64,000 bases of DNA from Nocardioides bizhenqiangii (lineage in GTDB: Bacteria > Actinomycetota > Actinomycetes > Propionibacteriales > Nocardioidaceae), in the NCBI RefSeq assembly GCF_034661235.1, contig NZ_CP141059.1, positions 4,277,501-4,341,500 on the forward strand, given 5' to 3'. The first letter of the stretch is position 1; each line of letters opens with the position of its first letter. Positions 35,628-44,308 of the stretch are shown piece after piece. Both the position numbers and the translations under genes were made by a program. The notes beneath the pieces are model-generated. The model was not told where the DNA came from and did no database searches. It saw nothing but the letters and a program-made list of their open reading frames with translations.

Positions 35628-36668
35628 CTAGAGCAGCGCCGCCGTCCGCCCCGGCTCCGGCCGCACCGCGGCCTCCTGCTCGGCCACCCGGCGCCGCCGC
35701 CCGGCGTTGCCGGTGAGGACGAGGTCCAGCCGGATCACGACGAACGCGAGCACCAGCCCGACGACCAGGCCATAGACCGCCGACAGCACGACCTCGCTCA
35801 GCTCGACGGCGGGGTTGCCGAGCGACGTTGCCACCGGCGACGTCGCGGCCACGCCGAACGCGCACACCCACCAGCCCTGCCGGCGGCGGGCCCGCATGTG
35901 GCAGCCGTAGGCGAGCGCGGGCACGCCGAGCACGGCGACGATCGGCCGCGGGAACGCGCCGAGGTGGTCCCGGCTCCACTCGACCCGCGCCAGCAGCCAG
36001 TCGACGAGGCCGGTGGAGCCGTAGCGGCGCAGCAGCTCGGCGTACAGCAGGGTCGCCAGCAGCAGCGCGGCGCCGACCGCGACCACTGCCACACCCCGTC
36101 GCCCCAGCCCGTGCAGACCGGCACCGAGGCGGAAGACGAGGATCTCGGCGCCGACCAAGGACAGCCCGAGGCCGAGGTACTCGAAGCGAGTCACGTCGAT
36201 CGAGGGCTCGAACCCGATCGCCGCCATCGCCCCGACCGCCGCGAGGCCCATCCCGACCAGGCACTCGCGGATCGAGACGAGGAACGACTTCGCCGGGACC
36301 GTCGCCATCACGCCGAGCACCGCGGCGACCGCCGTCATCAGCACCGCGGTGCCCGACGACAGGACGTCCTGCTCGGCCCAGGCCGCCAGCAGTCCCAGCC
36401 CGAGGGCGAGCGTCCCGAAGATCACCGGCCGGCCTCCGGTGCGCGCCGCGAGCGCCCAGGCGTACGCGGATCCGACCGTCACCGACCCGGTGATGCCCAG
36501 CCATTCGGGCCCGACCGGCACCATCGCGCAGACGAGCAGCGCCGTCCCGGCGACGACCAACAACGCCCAGACCGCCAGCGGCAGTCGTGAGGCAGCAATC
36601 CGGGCGATCCATCGCCGCACGCCGCTGAAAGCGGGCCGCGCAGCAGCGCGGGTGGCGTGACGGGACAC
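35628..36668 (-). CDS. Polytopic membrane protein of unknown function
   Basis: 346 residues from GTG 36668 with eight or nine hydrophobic helices, for example LPLAVWALLVVAGTALLVCA and VLMTAVAAVLGVMATV. It has a basic N-terminus and an Arg-rich C-terminal tail (GRRRRVAEQEAA). No enzymatic motif seen. The gene stands between the carrier protein and a nitrilase-family gene without overlaps. Confidence 0.8.
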   Translation of the reverse strand: MSRHATRAAARPAFSGVRRWIARIAASRLPLAVWALLVVAGTALLVCAMVPVGPEWLGITGSVTVGSAYAWALAARTGGRPVIFGTLALGLGLLAAWAEQDVLSSGTAVLMTAVAAVLGVMATVPAKSFLVSIRECLVGMGLAAVGAMAAIGFEPSIDVTRFEYLGLGLSLVGAEILVFRLGAGLHGLGRRGVAVVAVGAALLLATLLYAELLRRYGSTGLVDWLLARVEWSRDHLGAFPRPIVAVLGVPALAYGCHMRARRRQGWWVCAFGVAATSPVATSLGNPAVELSEVVLSAVYGLVVGLVLAFVVIRLDLVLTGNAGRRRRVAEQEAAVRPEPGRTAALL

Positions 36669-36700
36669 GGGCGTTGAGCCTAGGCCATGGTGCCGCGCCG

Positions 36701-37525
36701 TCAGAGACGGCGGTTGGCCAGCGACGGGTTGGTACGACGGGCGTCCGCCAGCGTCGTACGGTCCACCTCTGCGCTGACCACCACCGGCTCGTCCGCGTCC
36801 CCGGGACCGGCCTCGACGACCACGTCGCCAAGAGGGTCGACCACCATCGAGTGCCCGGTGTAGCGCGGCGCCGGCTGCCCGACCGCCGCGACGTAGACGG
36901 TGTTCTCGATGGCCCGGGCGGTCACCAGCGTCCGCCAGTGGTGCACCTTCCGCGGTCCCGCGACCCACGCTGCCGGGACCACGATCAGCTCCGCGCCGGC
37001 GTCGACGAGCCGGCGGGCGAACTCGGGGAAGCGCAGGTCGTAGCAGGTCATCAGCCCGACCCGCCAGCCGCCGATCTCGACCACGGCCGGTTCGACCGGG
37101 CCGGCGGTCAACCGGTCGGACTCCCGGTAGCCGAAGGAGTCGTACAGGTGCACCTTGCGGTAGGACGCCTCACCGCCGCCGCGCAGCACGAGGGTGTTGA
37201 AGGGACGGCCCGGATCTTCGCTCTGCTCGAACATGCCGGCGACGACGGTGCTCCCGCGCGCTCGAGCCACGCGCGCGACCTCCGTCGCGAACGGCCCGTC
37301 GAGCGGCTCGGCGTAGGGGCTGACGTCGGAGCCGGCCTCCCCGAAGTCACGCGCGAACGCCTCGGGAAACACCACCAGGTCGGGACCGTCGGGCGTCAAC
37401 CGGTCGACGGCGGCCCGGTTGTCCGCGGGGTCGAGCGAGGACGCGGCCTGGACCAGCGCCAGACTCAGCCGGTCCGCGCCGGCCTCCGCGGTCCCTGAGC
37501 TTGTCGAACGGGTGGTGTGGCTCAC
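36701..37525 (-). CDS. Carbon-nitrogen hydrolase (nitrilase family)
   Basis: 274 residues with the Glu-Lys-Cys triad: Glu in VVFPEAFA, Lys in YRKVHLYD and Cys in GLMTCYDLRFPE. These hydrolyse amides or omega-amides; the closest-looking activities are omega-amidase or deaminated-glutathione amidase, but the substrate is not certain. GTG 37525 is the start, next to a divergent mobA-like gene. Confidence 0.92.
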   Translation of the reverse strand: MSHTTRSTSSGTAEAGADRLSLALVQAASSLDPADNRAAVDRLTPDGPDLVVFPEAFARDFGEAGSDVSPYAEPLDGPFATEVARVARARGSTVVAGMFEQSEDPGRPFNTLVLRGGGEASYRKVHLYDSFGYRESDRLTAGPVEPAVVEIGGWRVGLMTCYDLRFPEFARRLVDAGAELIVVPAAWVAGPRKVHHWRTLVTARAIENTVYVAAVGQPAPRYTGHSMVVDPLGDVVVEAGPGDADEPVVVSAEVDRTTLADARRTNPSLANRRL

Positions 37526-37588
37526 CCCACCAGTGTCTCCCGTCGCACCGCACTTCCGGCGCTGCGGGGGGTTTGCGAAACTCGGGAG

Positions 37589-38179
37589 GTGATCGAGCCC
37601 GGGCTGACCAGCTTCGCCGCGATCGTCGTCGCCGGGGGGCAGGCGGCCCGGCTCGGCGGAGCGGACAAGGCGTCGATCGAGATCCGCGGCCGCACCCTGC
37701 TCGAGCACACGCTCGACGCCGTGATCGATGCCGGCGAGGTGGTCGTGGTCGGTCACCAGGTGCCGACCGAGCGTCCGGTGACGTTCGTCGTCGAGGACCC
37801 GCAGTACGGCGGACCGGTGGCCGGTCTGCTGACCGGGCGCGACTCGCTGCTGCGGACCTTCCCGTGGCTGGCCGTGCTCGCGGTCGACATGCCCTTCGTC
37901 ACCGCGTCGACGATCCGCCGCCTGCACGAGGCGGCGGTCGGGCACGACGGCGCCGTGCTCGCGTCACCGGAGGGCCGGCGGCAGCTCGCGTTCGTCGTCG
38001 ACACGGCGCGGCTCGACCAGGTGCGTCCTGACCTGGAGGCCCAGCACGGCCATCCGCTGTGGCCGATGCTCGACCAGCTCGACCTCGAGGTCGTGCCGGC
38101 GCTCGCCCAGGAGCACCGCGACGTCGACACGTGGACCGACCTGCGAGACCTGGCAGACGACCAGGATTCACCGACCTGA
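37589..38179 (+). CDS. mobA: Molybdenum cofactor guanylyltransferase-like protein
   Basis: About 196 residues of the MobA nucleotidyltransferase family. The nucleotide-binding loop is VVAGGQAARLGGADKASI, and the metal-binding Asp is in VLAVDMPFV. MobA adds GMP to molybdopterin. Start GTG 37589 abuts GGGAG, so the exact start is uncertain. A DUF6457 gene follows after 47 bases, an arrangement known from actinobacterial molybdenum cofactor loci. Confidence 0.85.
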   Translation: MIEPGLTSFAAIVVAGGQAARLGGADKASIEIRGRTLLEHTLDAVIDAGEVVVVGHQVPTERPVTFVVEDPQYGGPVAGLLTGRDSLLRTFPWLAVLAVDMPFVTASTIRRLHEAAVGHDGAVLASPEGRRQLAFVVDTARLDQVRPDLEAQHGHPLWPMLDQLDLEVVPALAQEHRDVDTWTDLRDLADDQDSPT

Positions 38180-38226
38180 CCCATTCGGGTCTTGTCAGAG
38201 CGCGTCTGCAAAGTCACCCTGGACTG

Positions 38227-38589
38227 GTGAACCTCCACGACTGGATCGATGAGCTGTGCGACCTCCTCGACATCGACACCGAGGCTGACGAGAGCCTTCT
38301 GGGGGATCTTGCCGAGCTGGCGCGCGACAACGTGCACGCGATGGCAGGGCCGGTGACCTCCTTCCTCCTCGGAGTTGCGGCCGGGGCGCAGGACGCCCGG
38401 CCGGACGCCGTCGAGCGGATGGCGGCGAAGGTGCAGGCCCTGGCCGAGGCCTGGGACCGCCCGGCAGGTGCCGCCGCGACCGAGGACCGCGATGCCGAGG
38501 CCGACTACGAGATCGACGAGGAGCTCACCCACCTCGACGAGATCGACGAGGTGGTCGACGAAGAGGAAGAAGAGGACCTGTTGGTCTGA
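38227..38589 (+). CDS. DUF6457 protein
   Basis: 120 residues from GTG 38227. The core VNLHDWIDELCDLLDIDTEA, then PVTSFLLGVAAGAQ and LAEAWDRPAG, is that of DUF6457, usually found after or fused to MobA. The C-terminus is extremely acidic (DEEEEEDLL). Likely a molybdenum cofactor accessory protein. Confidence 0.85.
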   Translation: MNLHDWIDELCDLLDIDTEADESLLGDLAELARDNVHAMAGPVTSFLLGVAAGAQDARPDAVERMAAKVQALAEAWDRPAGAAATEDRDAEADYEIDEELTHLDEIDEVVDEEEEEDLLV

Positions 38590-38617
38590 CGTCCTGCCGA
38601 CTCGGCAGGATGGGCGG

Positions 38618-39595
38618 ATGCGTGCTGTCACTGTCGCCGAGCCCGGAGGGCCCGAGGTCCTGACCATCAGCGAGCTGCCCGACCCGGAGCCGGGGCCGGG
38701 CGAGGTGCTCATCGACGTCGCGGCAACGGCCGTCAACCGGGCGGACCTGCTGCAGCGGCAAGGGTTCTACCCGCCGCCGCCCGGTGCGTCGGACGTCATC
38801 GGCCTGGAGTGCAGCGGCACGATCGCGGGCATCGGCGAGGGCGTGACCGGCTGGGACGTCGGTGCGCCGGTCTGCGCCCTGCTCGCCGGCGGCGGCTACG
38901 CCGGCCGGGTCGCCGTACCCGCCGGACAGGTGATGCCGGTGCCCGACGGCGTCGACCTGGTGACCGCGGCGGCGCTGCCCGAGGTCGCGTGCACGGTCTG
39001 GTCGAACGTGTTCATGATCGCGGGACTGCAGCCCGGCGACGCGTTCCTCGTCCACGGCGGCGCCGGCGGCATCGGCACGATGGCGATCCAGCTTGCGTCG
39101 ACGCTCGGAGCGCGGGTGCTCGCCACGGCCGGGAGCGCGGAGAAGCTCGAGCTGTGCCGCTCGCTCGGCGCCGAGGTCGCGATCAACTACCGCGACGAGG
39201 ACTTCGTCGACGTGGTGCGCAGGCACACGGACGGGCACGGAGCCGACGTCGTGCTCGACAACATGGGCGCGAAGTACCTCGCGCGCAACGTCTCCGTGCT
39301 GGCCGACGAGGGCCGGCTCGTCGTCATCGGCCTCCAGGGCGGCGTGAAGGCGGAGCTCGACCTGGGCCAGCTCCTCTCGAAGCGCGGTGCGGTCATCGCG
39401 ACCGCGCTGCGATCGCGGCCGGTCGACGGGAAGGCCGCGATCTGCGCGTCCGTCGTCGAGCACGTCTGGCCCCTGGTGGCGGACGGCAAGGTGAAGCCGA
39501 TCGTCCACCAGGCGCTGCCGTTGGACCAGGCTGCCGACGCCCACCGCCTCGTGGAGGCGGGCGGTCACAGCGGCAAGGTGCTGATGACCCTCTGA
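38618..39595 (+). CDS. NAD(P)H-quinone oxidoreductase, zinc-less MDR family
   Basis: 325 residues. Medium-chain reductase with the PIG3/QOR-type pattern: NRADLLQRQGFYPPPPG at about 39-55, Rossmann motif HGGAGGIGTMAIQLA and SAEKLELCRSLGAE. No structural zinc Cys cluster. Reduces quinones or enones with NADPH. ATG 38618. Confidence 0.93.
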   Translation: MRAVTVAEPGGPEVLTISELPDPEPGPGEVLIDVAATAVNRADLLQRQGFYPPPPGASDVIGLECSGTIAGIGEGVTGWDVGAPVCALLAGGGYAGRVAVPAGQVMPVPDGVDLVTAAALPEVACTVWSNVFMIAGLQPGDAFLVHGGAGGIGTMAIQLASTLGARVLATAGSAEKLELCRSLGAEVAINYRDEDFVDVVRRHTDGHGADVVLDNMGAKYLARNVSVLADEGRLVVIGLQGGVKAELDLGQLLSKRGAVIATALRSRPVDGKAAICASVVEHVWPLVADGKVKPIVHQALPLDQAADAHRLVEAGGHSGKVLMTL

Positions 39596-39620
39596 CCGAG
39601 GCCGCCGACCGGGTGCGGAT

Positions 39621-39633
39621 TAGGGTTGAGGCA
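39621..39633 (+). promoter_or_regulatory. Leaderless promoter of bpa
   Basis: TAGGGT (39621-39626) lies exactly six bases before the ATG at 39633, so transcription should start at the start codon. Confidence 0.7.
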
Positions 39634-40223
39634 TGAGCGAGCAGTCTTCCGACGGCCAGGAGCAGCAGATCGTCGTCATCGGCCCCGATGGCCAGCCGGT
39701 CGCCACGATGCCGGCGAGCGCCGTCTCCGGCCAGGAGGGCGACGCCGACGACGGCGAGCGGTCTCCGACCGACCTGGTCGAGCAGCCCGCGAAGGTGATG
39801 CGGATCGGCAGCATGATCCGGCAGCTGCTCGAAGAGGTGAAGGCGGCGCCCCTCGACGAGGCCAGCCGTCAGCGGCTCCGCGACATCCACCAGGCGTCCA
39901 TCAAGGAGCTCGAGGAGGGCCTCGCACCCGAGCTGGTCGAGGAGCTCGACCGGCTGTCGCTGCCCTTCATGGAGGACTCGACGCCGTCCGACTCCGAGCT
40001 GCGCATCGCCCAGGCCCAGCTGGTCGGCTGGCTGGAGGGCCTGTTCCACGGCATCCAGACCGCGATCTACGCCCAGCAGATGGCCGCGCGTGCCCAGTTC
40101 GAGCAGATTCGCCGGGCGCTGCCCCAGGGGCTGCACCCCGAGGGCGCGCCAGGCATGCCGGGCGCGCCTCAGGACCAGCAGCCGGCGGCGGACGAAGGCC
40201 GCTCCAGCGGCATGTACCTGTGA
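39633..40223 (+). CDS. bpa: Bacterial proteasome activator (Bpa/PafE)
   Basis: 196 residues. Residues about 45-165 match the four-helix core of the DUF2587 family (VMRIGSMIRQLLEEVKAAPL, GWLEGLFHGIQTAIYAQQMA). The C-terminus ends SSGMYL, equivalent to the GQYL tail that docks into the 20S proteasome alpha ring. ATP-independent; feeds unfolded proteins to the proteasome. The disordered Gly/Pro/Gln tail before GMYL is typical. Leaderless ATG start. Confidence 0.94.
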   Translation: MSEQSSDGQEQQIVVIGPDGQPVATMPASAVSGQEGDADDGERSPTDLVEQPAKVMRIGSMIRQLLEEVKAAPLDEASRQRLRDIHQASIKELEEGLAPELVEELDRLSLPFMEDSTPSDSELRIAQAQLVGWLEGLFHGIQTAIYAQQMAARAQFEQIRRALPQGLHPEGAPGMPGAPQDQQPAADEGRSSGMYL

Positions 40224-40232
40224 CCTGGTCGG

Positions 40233-40973
40233 TCAGGCGCGGCGGGAGTTGATCCGCGCGAGCAGCAGCAGACCGAGCACACCGATCAGCGCGAGTGCCG
40301 CGCCGGGGGCGGCGAGCCGGCCGAGGGACGGGTTGGAGCGGGCGCCGTCGTCGGGGGGCGACAGCGAGTAGTCGGGGGCGGTCTCCTCGGTGGTCTGCTC
40401 GTCGAGCGCTTCGGCCAGCCGATCCCGCTGCTCCGCGCTGAGGGCGCCGACCTTCGTGGTGCCGCCGCACCTCTCGGCGATGAGGTGGTTCATCCCCTGC
40501 TCGCCGGAGACGAAGAAGACATAGGTAGCTTTCACGTCGAGCCTGCCGAGCCCGCCCGGCTCGCCGGACGGCTCGGTGACGACGAGGACCCGGTTGCCGG
40601 GCTGGAGCTCACTCCGGAACGGGATGTCGACGACGACCGTGTGCTGCCACCGGGTGATCCGCCGGTCCGGGGTGTCCGGTGCCCCGGTCGGCCCGTCGGA
40701 GGACCCGTCGGAGGGCTCGTCGCCCTGGTTCGCCTTGCCCTCGCCACCGCCGACGGAGGTGCGCGGCTCGACATCGCTGACCTTGCCGGCGAAGACGTCG
40801 GTCACGGCGTCGGCGTGCTCGCGGACCGCGGTGGGGTTGTCGAGGTCGAGCGGGTCGCACTCGGCCGGCGTCGACGCGGCCGTCGCTGTGGCCGTCGTTG
40901 TGGCCGTCGGCGCGAACCAGCAGCCGAGGACGACGAGCACCGTCGCCAGGGTCGTCCGGAGCGCTGCGATCAT
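40233..40973 (-). CDS. Exported protein with C-terminal membrane anchor
   Basis: 246 residues. The signal peptide (about 1-32) is followed by an exported domain with a Gly/Ser/Asp-rich insertion (about 75-105), an OB or Ig-like stretch (HTVVVDIPFRSELQPGNRVLVV) and a C-terminal helix (PGAALALIGVLGLLLLARI) with basic tail. No LPXTG box. Function not recognised. Convergent with bpa, ten bases apart. Confidence 0.75.
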   Translation of the reverse strand: MIAALRTTLATVLVVLGCWFAPTATTTATATAASTPAECDPLDLDNPTAVREHADAVTDVFAGKVSDVEPRTSVGGGEGKANQGDEPSDGSSDGPTGAPDTPDRRITRWQHTVVVDIPFRSELQPGNRVLVVTEPSGEPGGLGRLDVKATYVFFVSGEQGMNHLIAERCGGTTKVGALSAEQRDRLAEALDEQTTEETAPDYSLSPPDDGARSNPSLGRLAAPGAALALIGVLGLLLLARINSRRA

Positions 40974-41014
40974 CAGAACAGCCTAACCATGCCCGACCGG
41001 CGTCGAACGACCCG

Positions 41015-41860
41015 TCAGCCGAACCATCGGTCGAGCTCGACGGCCGCTCCGTCCTCGTCGACGGTGCCGGTGACGTGGTCCGCGGCGTCCTGGACCTCCT
41101 GCACCGCCTGCCCCATCGCGACGCCCCGGCCGGCCCAGGTCAGCATCTCGATGTCGTTGCGGCCGTCGCCGATCGCGAGCACGTCCTCGGCGCCGACCCC
41201 GAGCCGCTCGGCGACGTACTGCAGACCCGACGCCTTGGACACCCCCACCGGCGACAGGTCCATCCACGCGGTCCAGCCGACGACGTAGTCGGTGCCGTGC
41301 AGCCCGAGCTCGGCCGCCATCGCGACGAAGTCGTCCGCGGTCGCCTGCGGGTCGCGGATGATCACGCGGCTCACCGGAGCGGACACCAGGTCCTCGAGCC
41401 GGGTGACGATCAGCTCGCCCCCGAGCTCGCCGTCCGGGAACGGCGCCGACACCCGGTAGCCGACTCCGCGCTCCTCGATGGCGACCAGGGCGTCCGGGTG
41501 CCGCTGGAGCACGGCGTGCACGGCGGGCGCCGCGTCGAACGTCTCCTCGTGCACGATCTCCGTGGGCGGGTGCCGCACGATCACCGAGCCGTTGGACGCG
41601 ACGATCCACAGCTTGTCGTCCGGGGTCACCGGGTCCTGCAGGTCGAGCTGGTCGGCGATCGGGGTCATGCCGTGGGGAGCCCGGCCTGAGGCGAGGACGA
41701 CGTGCGCGCCGTCGGCCAGCGCCCGTTGGACGGCGTCGTGGACCGCGTCCGGGACGACCTCGTGCGTGGAGCCCCCGCCGCCTCCGTCGACCCACTTCAG
41801 CAGCGTGCCGTCGATGTCGAGGGCGACCAGCTTGGGCCGCCAGCCCTGGTGCGACGTCAC
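41015..41860 (-). CDS. Cof-type HAD hydrolase
   Basis: 281 residues with HAD motifs I (LVALDIDGTLL), II (VVLASGRAP), III (Lys in VGVSKASGL) and IV (GDGRNDIEML). A large IIB-type cap lies between motifs II and III. These dephosphorylate sugar or cofactor phosphates. GTG start three bases after the serS stop, so it is co-transcribed with serS, an arrangement common in actinobacteria. Confidence 0.93.
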   Translation of the reverse strand: MTSHQGWRPKLVALDIDGTLLKWVDGGGGGSTHEVVPDAVHDAVQRALADGAHVVLASGRAPHGMTPIADQLDLQDPVTPDDKLWIVASNGSVIVRHPPTEIVHEETFDAAPAVHAVLQRHPDALVAIEERGVGYRVSAPFPDGELGGELIVTRLEDLVSAPVSRVIIRDPQATADDFVAMAAELGLHGTDYVVGWTAWMDLSPVGVSKASGLQYVAERLGVGAEDVLAIGDGRNDIEMLTWAGRGVAMGQAVQEVQDAADHVTGTVDEDGAAVELDRWFG

Positions 41861-41863
41861 GAC

Positions 41864-43135
41864 CTAGACCGGCTTGAGCAGGTCGAGGCCGCCGAGGTAG
41901 GGCCGCAGCGCCTCCGGCACCCGCACCGATCCGTCGGCCTGCTGGTGCGTCTCGAGGATCGCGACGATCGCGCGAGGGATCGCGGTGAGCGTGCCGTTGA
42001 GGGTGGCGATCGGTCTGGTCTGGCCGCCCTCGCGGACCCGGATGTCGAGTCGACGGGCCTGGAAGTCAGTGCAGTTCGAGGTCGAGGTCAGCTCGCGGTA
42101 CCGGCCCTGGGTCGGGATCCAGGCCTCGCAGTCGAACTTCCGGATCGCCGAGAGACCGAGGTCCCCGGCAGCGGTGTCGATCACCCGGTAGGCCAGCTCG
42201 AGCTTGTCGAGGAACTCCTTCTCCCACGCGAGCAGCCGCTCGTGCTCGACGTACGACTCCTCGATCGTGGTGTAGACGAACATCTCGACCTTGTCGAACC
42301 AGTGCACCCGGATGATGCCGCGGGTGTCCTTGCCGTGCGAGCCGGCCTCCTTGCGGAAGCACGGGCTGAACGCCGCGTAGCGACGGGGCAGCGTGGCCGC
42401 GTCGAGGATCTCGTCGGAGTGGTACGCCGCCATCGCGACCTCCGAGGTCCCGACCAGGTAGAGGTCCTCGCCCTCGATCCGGTAGACGTCGTCGGCCGCC
42501 TGGCCGAGGAAGCCGGTGCCGTCCATCGCCCGCGGTCGCACCAGCGCCGGAGCGACCACCTGGGTGAAGCCGGCCGCCCGGGCCTGGTCGAGGGCGAGGT
42601 TGACGAGCGCGAACTCGAGCTGCGCGCCGACGCCGGTGAGGAAGTAGAAGCGGCTGCCGCTCACCTTGGCGCCGCGCTCGATGTCGATGGCGCCCAGGAT
42701 CTGGCCGAGCTCGACGTGGTCGCGCGGCTCGAAGCCCTCGGCCGCGAAGTCCCGGGGCGTACCGATGTGCTCGATGACCGTGTAGTCGTCCTCACCCCCG
42801 GCGGGCGCCTCGTCGGCCGCCAGGTTCGGGATCGCCTTGAGGATCTCGGTCCACTCGTCGTCGGCAGCGACCCGTGCGGCCTCCGCCTCCTTGACCTCGG
42901 CGGCAAGGGTCTTGGTCTGCGCGAGCAGCTGCTGCTTCTCCTCGGGCGACGCCTTCGGGATCTGGGCGCCGAGCGCCTTCTGCTCCGCCCGCTTGGTCTC
43001 GAACGTCGCGATCGCCGCCCGGCGCGCGGAGTCGGCGGCCAGCGCCTGGTCGACCACCTCGCCGGACAGCCCGCGCTTGGCCTGGGCGGCGCGGACGCGG
43101 TCGGGCTCGTCGCGGAGGATGCGCGGGTCGATCAT
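41864..43135 (-). CDS. serS: Seryl-tRNA synthetase
   Basis: 423 residues, normal length. The N-terminal coiled-coil tRNA-binding arm spans about 25-110. The class II core has motif 2 ([18 protein letters not shown]) and motif 3 ([16 protein letters not shown]). It charges tRNA-Ser; two tRNA-Ser genes lie 11-12 kb away in this window. The start ATG has a TAGCCT box seven bases upstream, so it is probably leaderless. Confidence 0.97.
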   Translation of the reverse strand: MIDPRILRDEPDRVRAAQAKRGLSGEVVDQALAADSARRAAIATFETKRAEQKALGAQIPKASPEEKQQLLAQTKTLAAEVKEAEAARVAADDEWTEILKAIPNLAADEAPAGGEDDYTVIEHIGTPRDFAAEGFEPRDHVELGQILGAIDIERGAKVSGSRFYFLTGVGAQLEFALVNLALDQARAAGFTQVVAPALVRPRAMDGTGFLGQAADDVYRIEGEDLYLVGTSEVAMAAYHSDEILDAATLPRRYAAFSPCFRKEAGSHGKDTRGIIRVHWFDKVEMFVYTTIEESYVEHERLLAWEKEFLDKLELAYRVIDTAAGDLGLSAIRKFDCEAWIPTQGRYRELTSTSNCTDFQARRLDIRVREGGQTRPIATLNGTLTAIPRAIVAILETHQQADGSVRVPEALRPYLGGLDLLKPV

Positions 43136-43142
43136 GCGGCTG

Positions 43143-43148
43143 AGGCTA
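43143..43148 (-). promoter_or_regulatory. Leaderless -10 box of serS
   Basis: TAGCCT on the minus strand, seven bases before the ATG at 43135. Confidence 0.55.
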
Positions 43149-43156
43149 TCGGGGAG

Positions 43157-43255
43157 GTCGAATTGAAAAGGATGGCCCGTCGAATCGACGAGGATGGTCG
43201 CGCGAAGTGACCACCATGGTCGTCATCTCGGGCGACCATCCTTGTCGATTCGACC
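43157..43255. repeat. Nested inverted repeat between serS and an aldo/keto reductase gene
   Basis: 43179-43201 pairs with 43232-43254 over 23 bases with one mismatch. A third copy of the arm (43157-43176) is 18/20 identical in the same orientation as the left arm. The loop carries its own short palindrome ACCATGGT. On the minus strand the structure is followed by CCTTTTC, so it could end the reductase transcript. Confidence 0.8.
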
Positions 43256-44268
43256 TAGTACGGCGCGACGGGTTCGGGGGGCGGGAAGATGCGGTCGAGC
43301 TCGTCGAGGTCTTCGGCAGTCGGGGCCCAGCTACCGGCCGCGGCGTTGGCAGTCACCTGCTCGGTGCTGGTGGCGCCGGCGATGACGCTGCTGACCGGTT
43401 CCTGGGCCAGCAGCCAGCCGATGGCGACGGTGACCTCACTGACCCCGCGCGCGGCCGCGAAGTCGGAGTAGCGCCGGAGCTCGGGCGACGTCGCGACCTC
43501 GAGCAGGTGCTGCCGGGTGCGGGAGAGACGGGTGCCGGCCGGTGCCGTGCCGGTGGCGTACTTGCCGGTGAGCAGCCCGTTGGCGAGCGGGAAGTAAGGC
43601 AGCACCCCGAGGCCGAGCGCCCGGCAGGCCGGCAGCACCTCCAGCTCGGCGCGTCGGTCCACCAGGTTGTAGTGGCTCTGGCTCGACACGAACCGCTCGG
43701 TGCCCAGCTCGCGGGCGACGTACTCCGCCTCGGCGATCTGCCACCCGGCCCGGTTGGAGTGGCCGACGTAGCGGACCTTGCCGGCCCGGACCAGGTCGTC
43801 GAGCGCGCTGAGGGTCTCGTCGATCGGGGTGGCGGGGTCGGGGGTGTGGAACTGGTAGAGGTCGATCCGGTCGGTCGCGAGCCGGCGCAGCGACGCCTCG
43901 ACGGCGGTGACGATGTAGCGGCGGCCGCCCCGGGCACCGAAGTCCGGACCGTTGACCCCCTGCACGTCCATGCCGAACTTCGTGGCGACCACCACCTGGT
44001 CGCGGCGGCCGCGCAGCGCCGCACCGAGCCGTTCCTCGGCGAGCCCGGGCCGGGCGCCGTAGGTGTCCGCAACATCGAACAGCGTGATCCCGGCGTCGAC
44101 CGCGGCGGCGACCACCCGGTCCGAGCCCTCTTGCGACTCGGTGGCGGTCCCCGGGCGACCGAGGTTGTTGCACCCCAGGCCCACCACGGAGACGGCGAGG
44201 CCGGAATCGCCGAGGCGGCGGAGCGGCGGAGGGGCGGCGTCGGTCGGCGGGCGCGGATCCGTGGTCAC
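43255..44268 (-). CDS. Aldo/keto reductase
   Basis: 337 residues with the AKR tetrad in FDVADTYG (Asp, Tyr), ATKFGMD (Lys) and YQFHTPD (His) and the cofactor motif SSVIAGATSTEQV. The segment SQSHYNLVDRRAE is typical of the YajO/AKR11-14 branch. GTG 44268 start. It stands alone with the inverted repeat behind it. Substrate unknown. Confidence 0.92.
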   Translation of the reverse strand: MTTDPRPPTDAAPPPLRRLGDSGLAVSVVGLGCNNLGRPGTATESQEGSDRVVAAAVDAGITLFDVADTYGARPGLAEERLGAALRGRRDQVVVATKFGMDVQGVNGPDFGARGGRRYIVTAVEASLRRLATDRIDLYQFHTPDPATPIDETLSALDDLVRAGKVRYVGHSNRAGWQIAEAEYVARELGTERFVSSQSHYNLVDRRAELEVLPACRALGLGVLPYFPLANGLLTGKYATGTAPAGTRLSRTRQHLLEVATSPELRRYSDFAAARGVSEVTVAIGWLLAQEPVSSVIAGATSTEQVTANAAAGSWAPTAEDLDELDRIFPPPEPVAPY

Positions 44269-44295
44269 GAGTACGACGTTAGTGGGCCGACCAGT

Positions 44296-44308
44296 TAGCC
44301 TCGCCGCG
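44296..44308 (+). promoter_or_regulatory. Leaderless promoter of the PAP2-kinase fusion gene
   Basis: TAGCCT (44296-44301) is six bases before the GTG at 44308. Confidence 0.65.
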
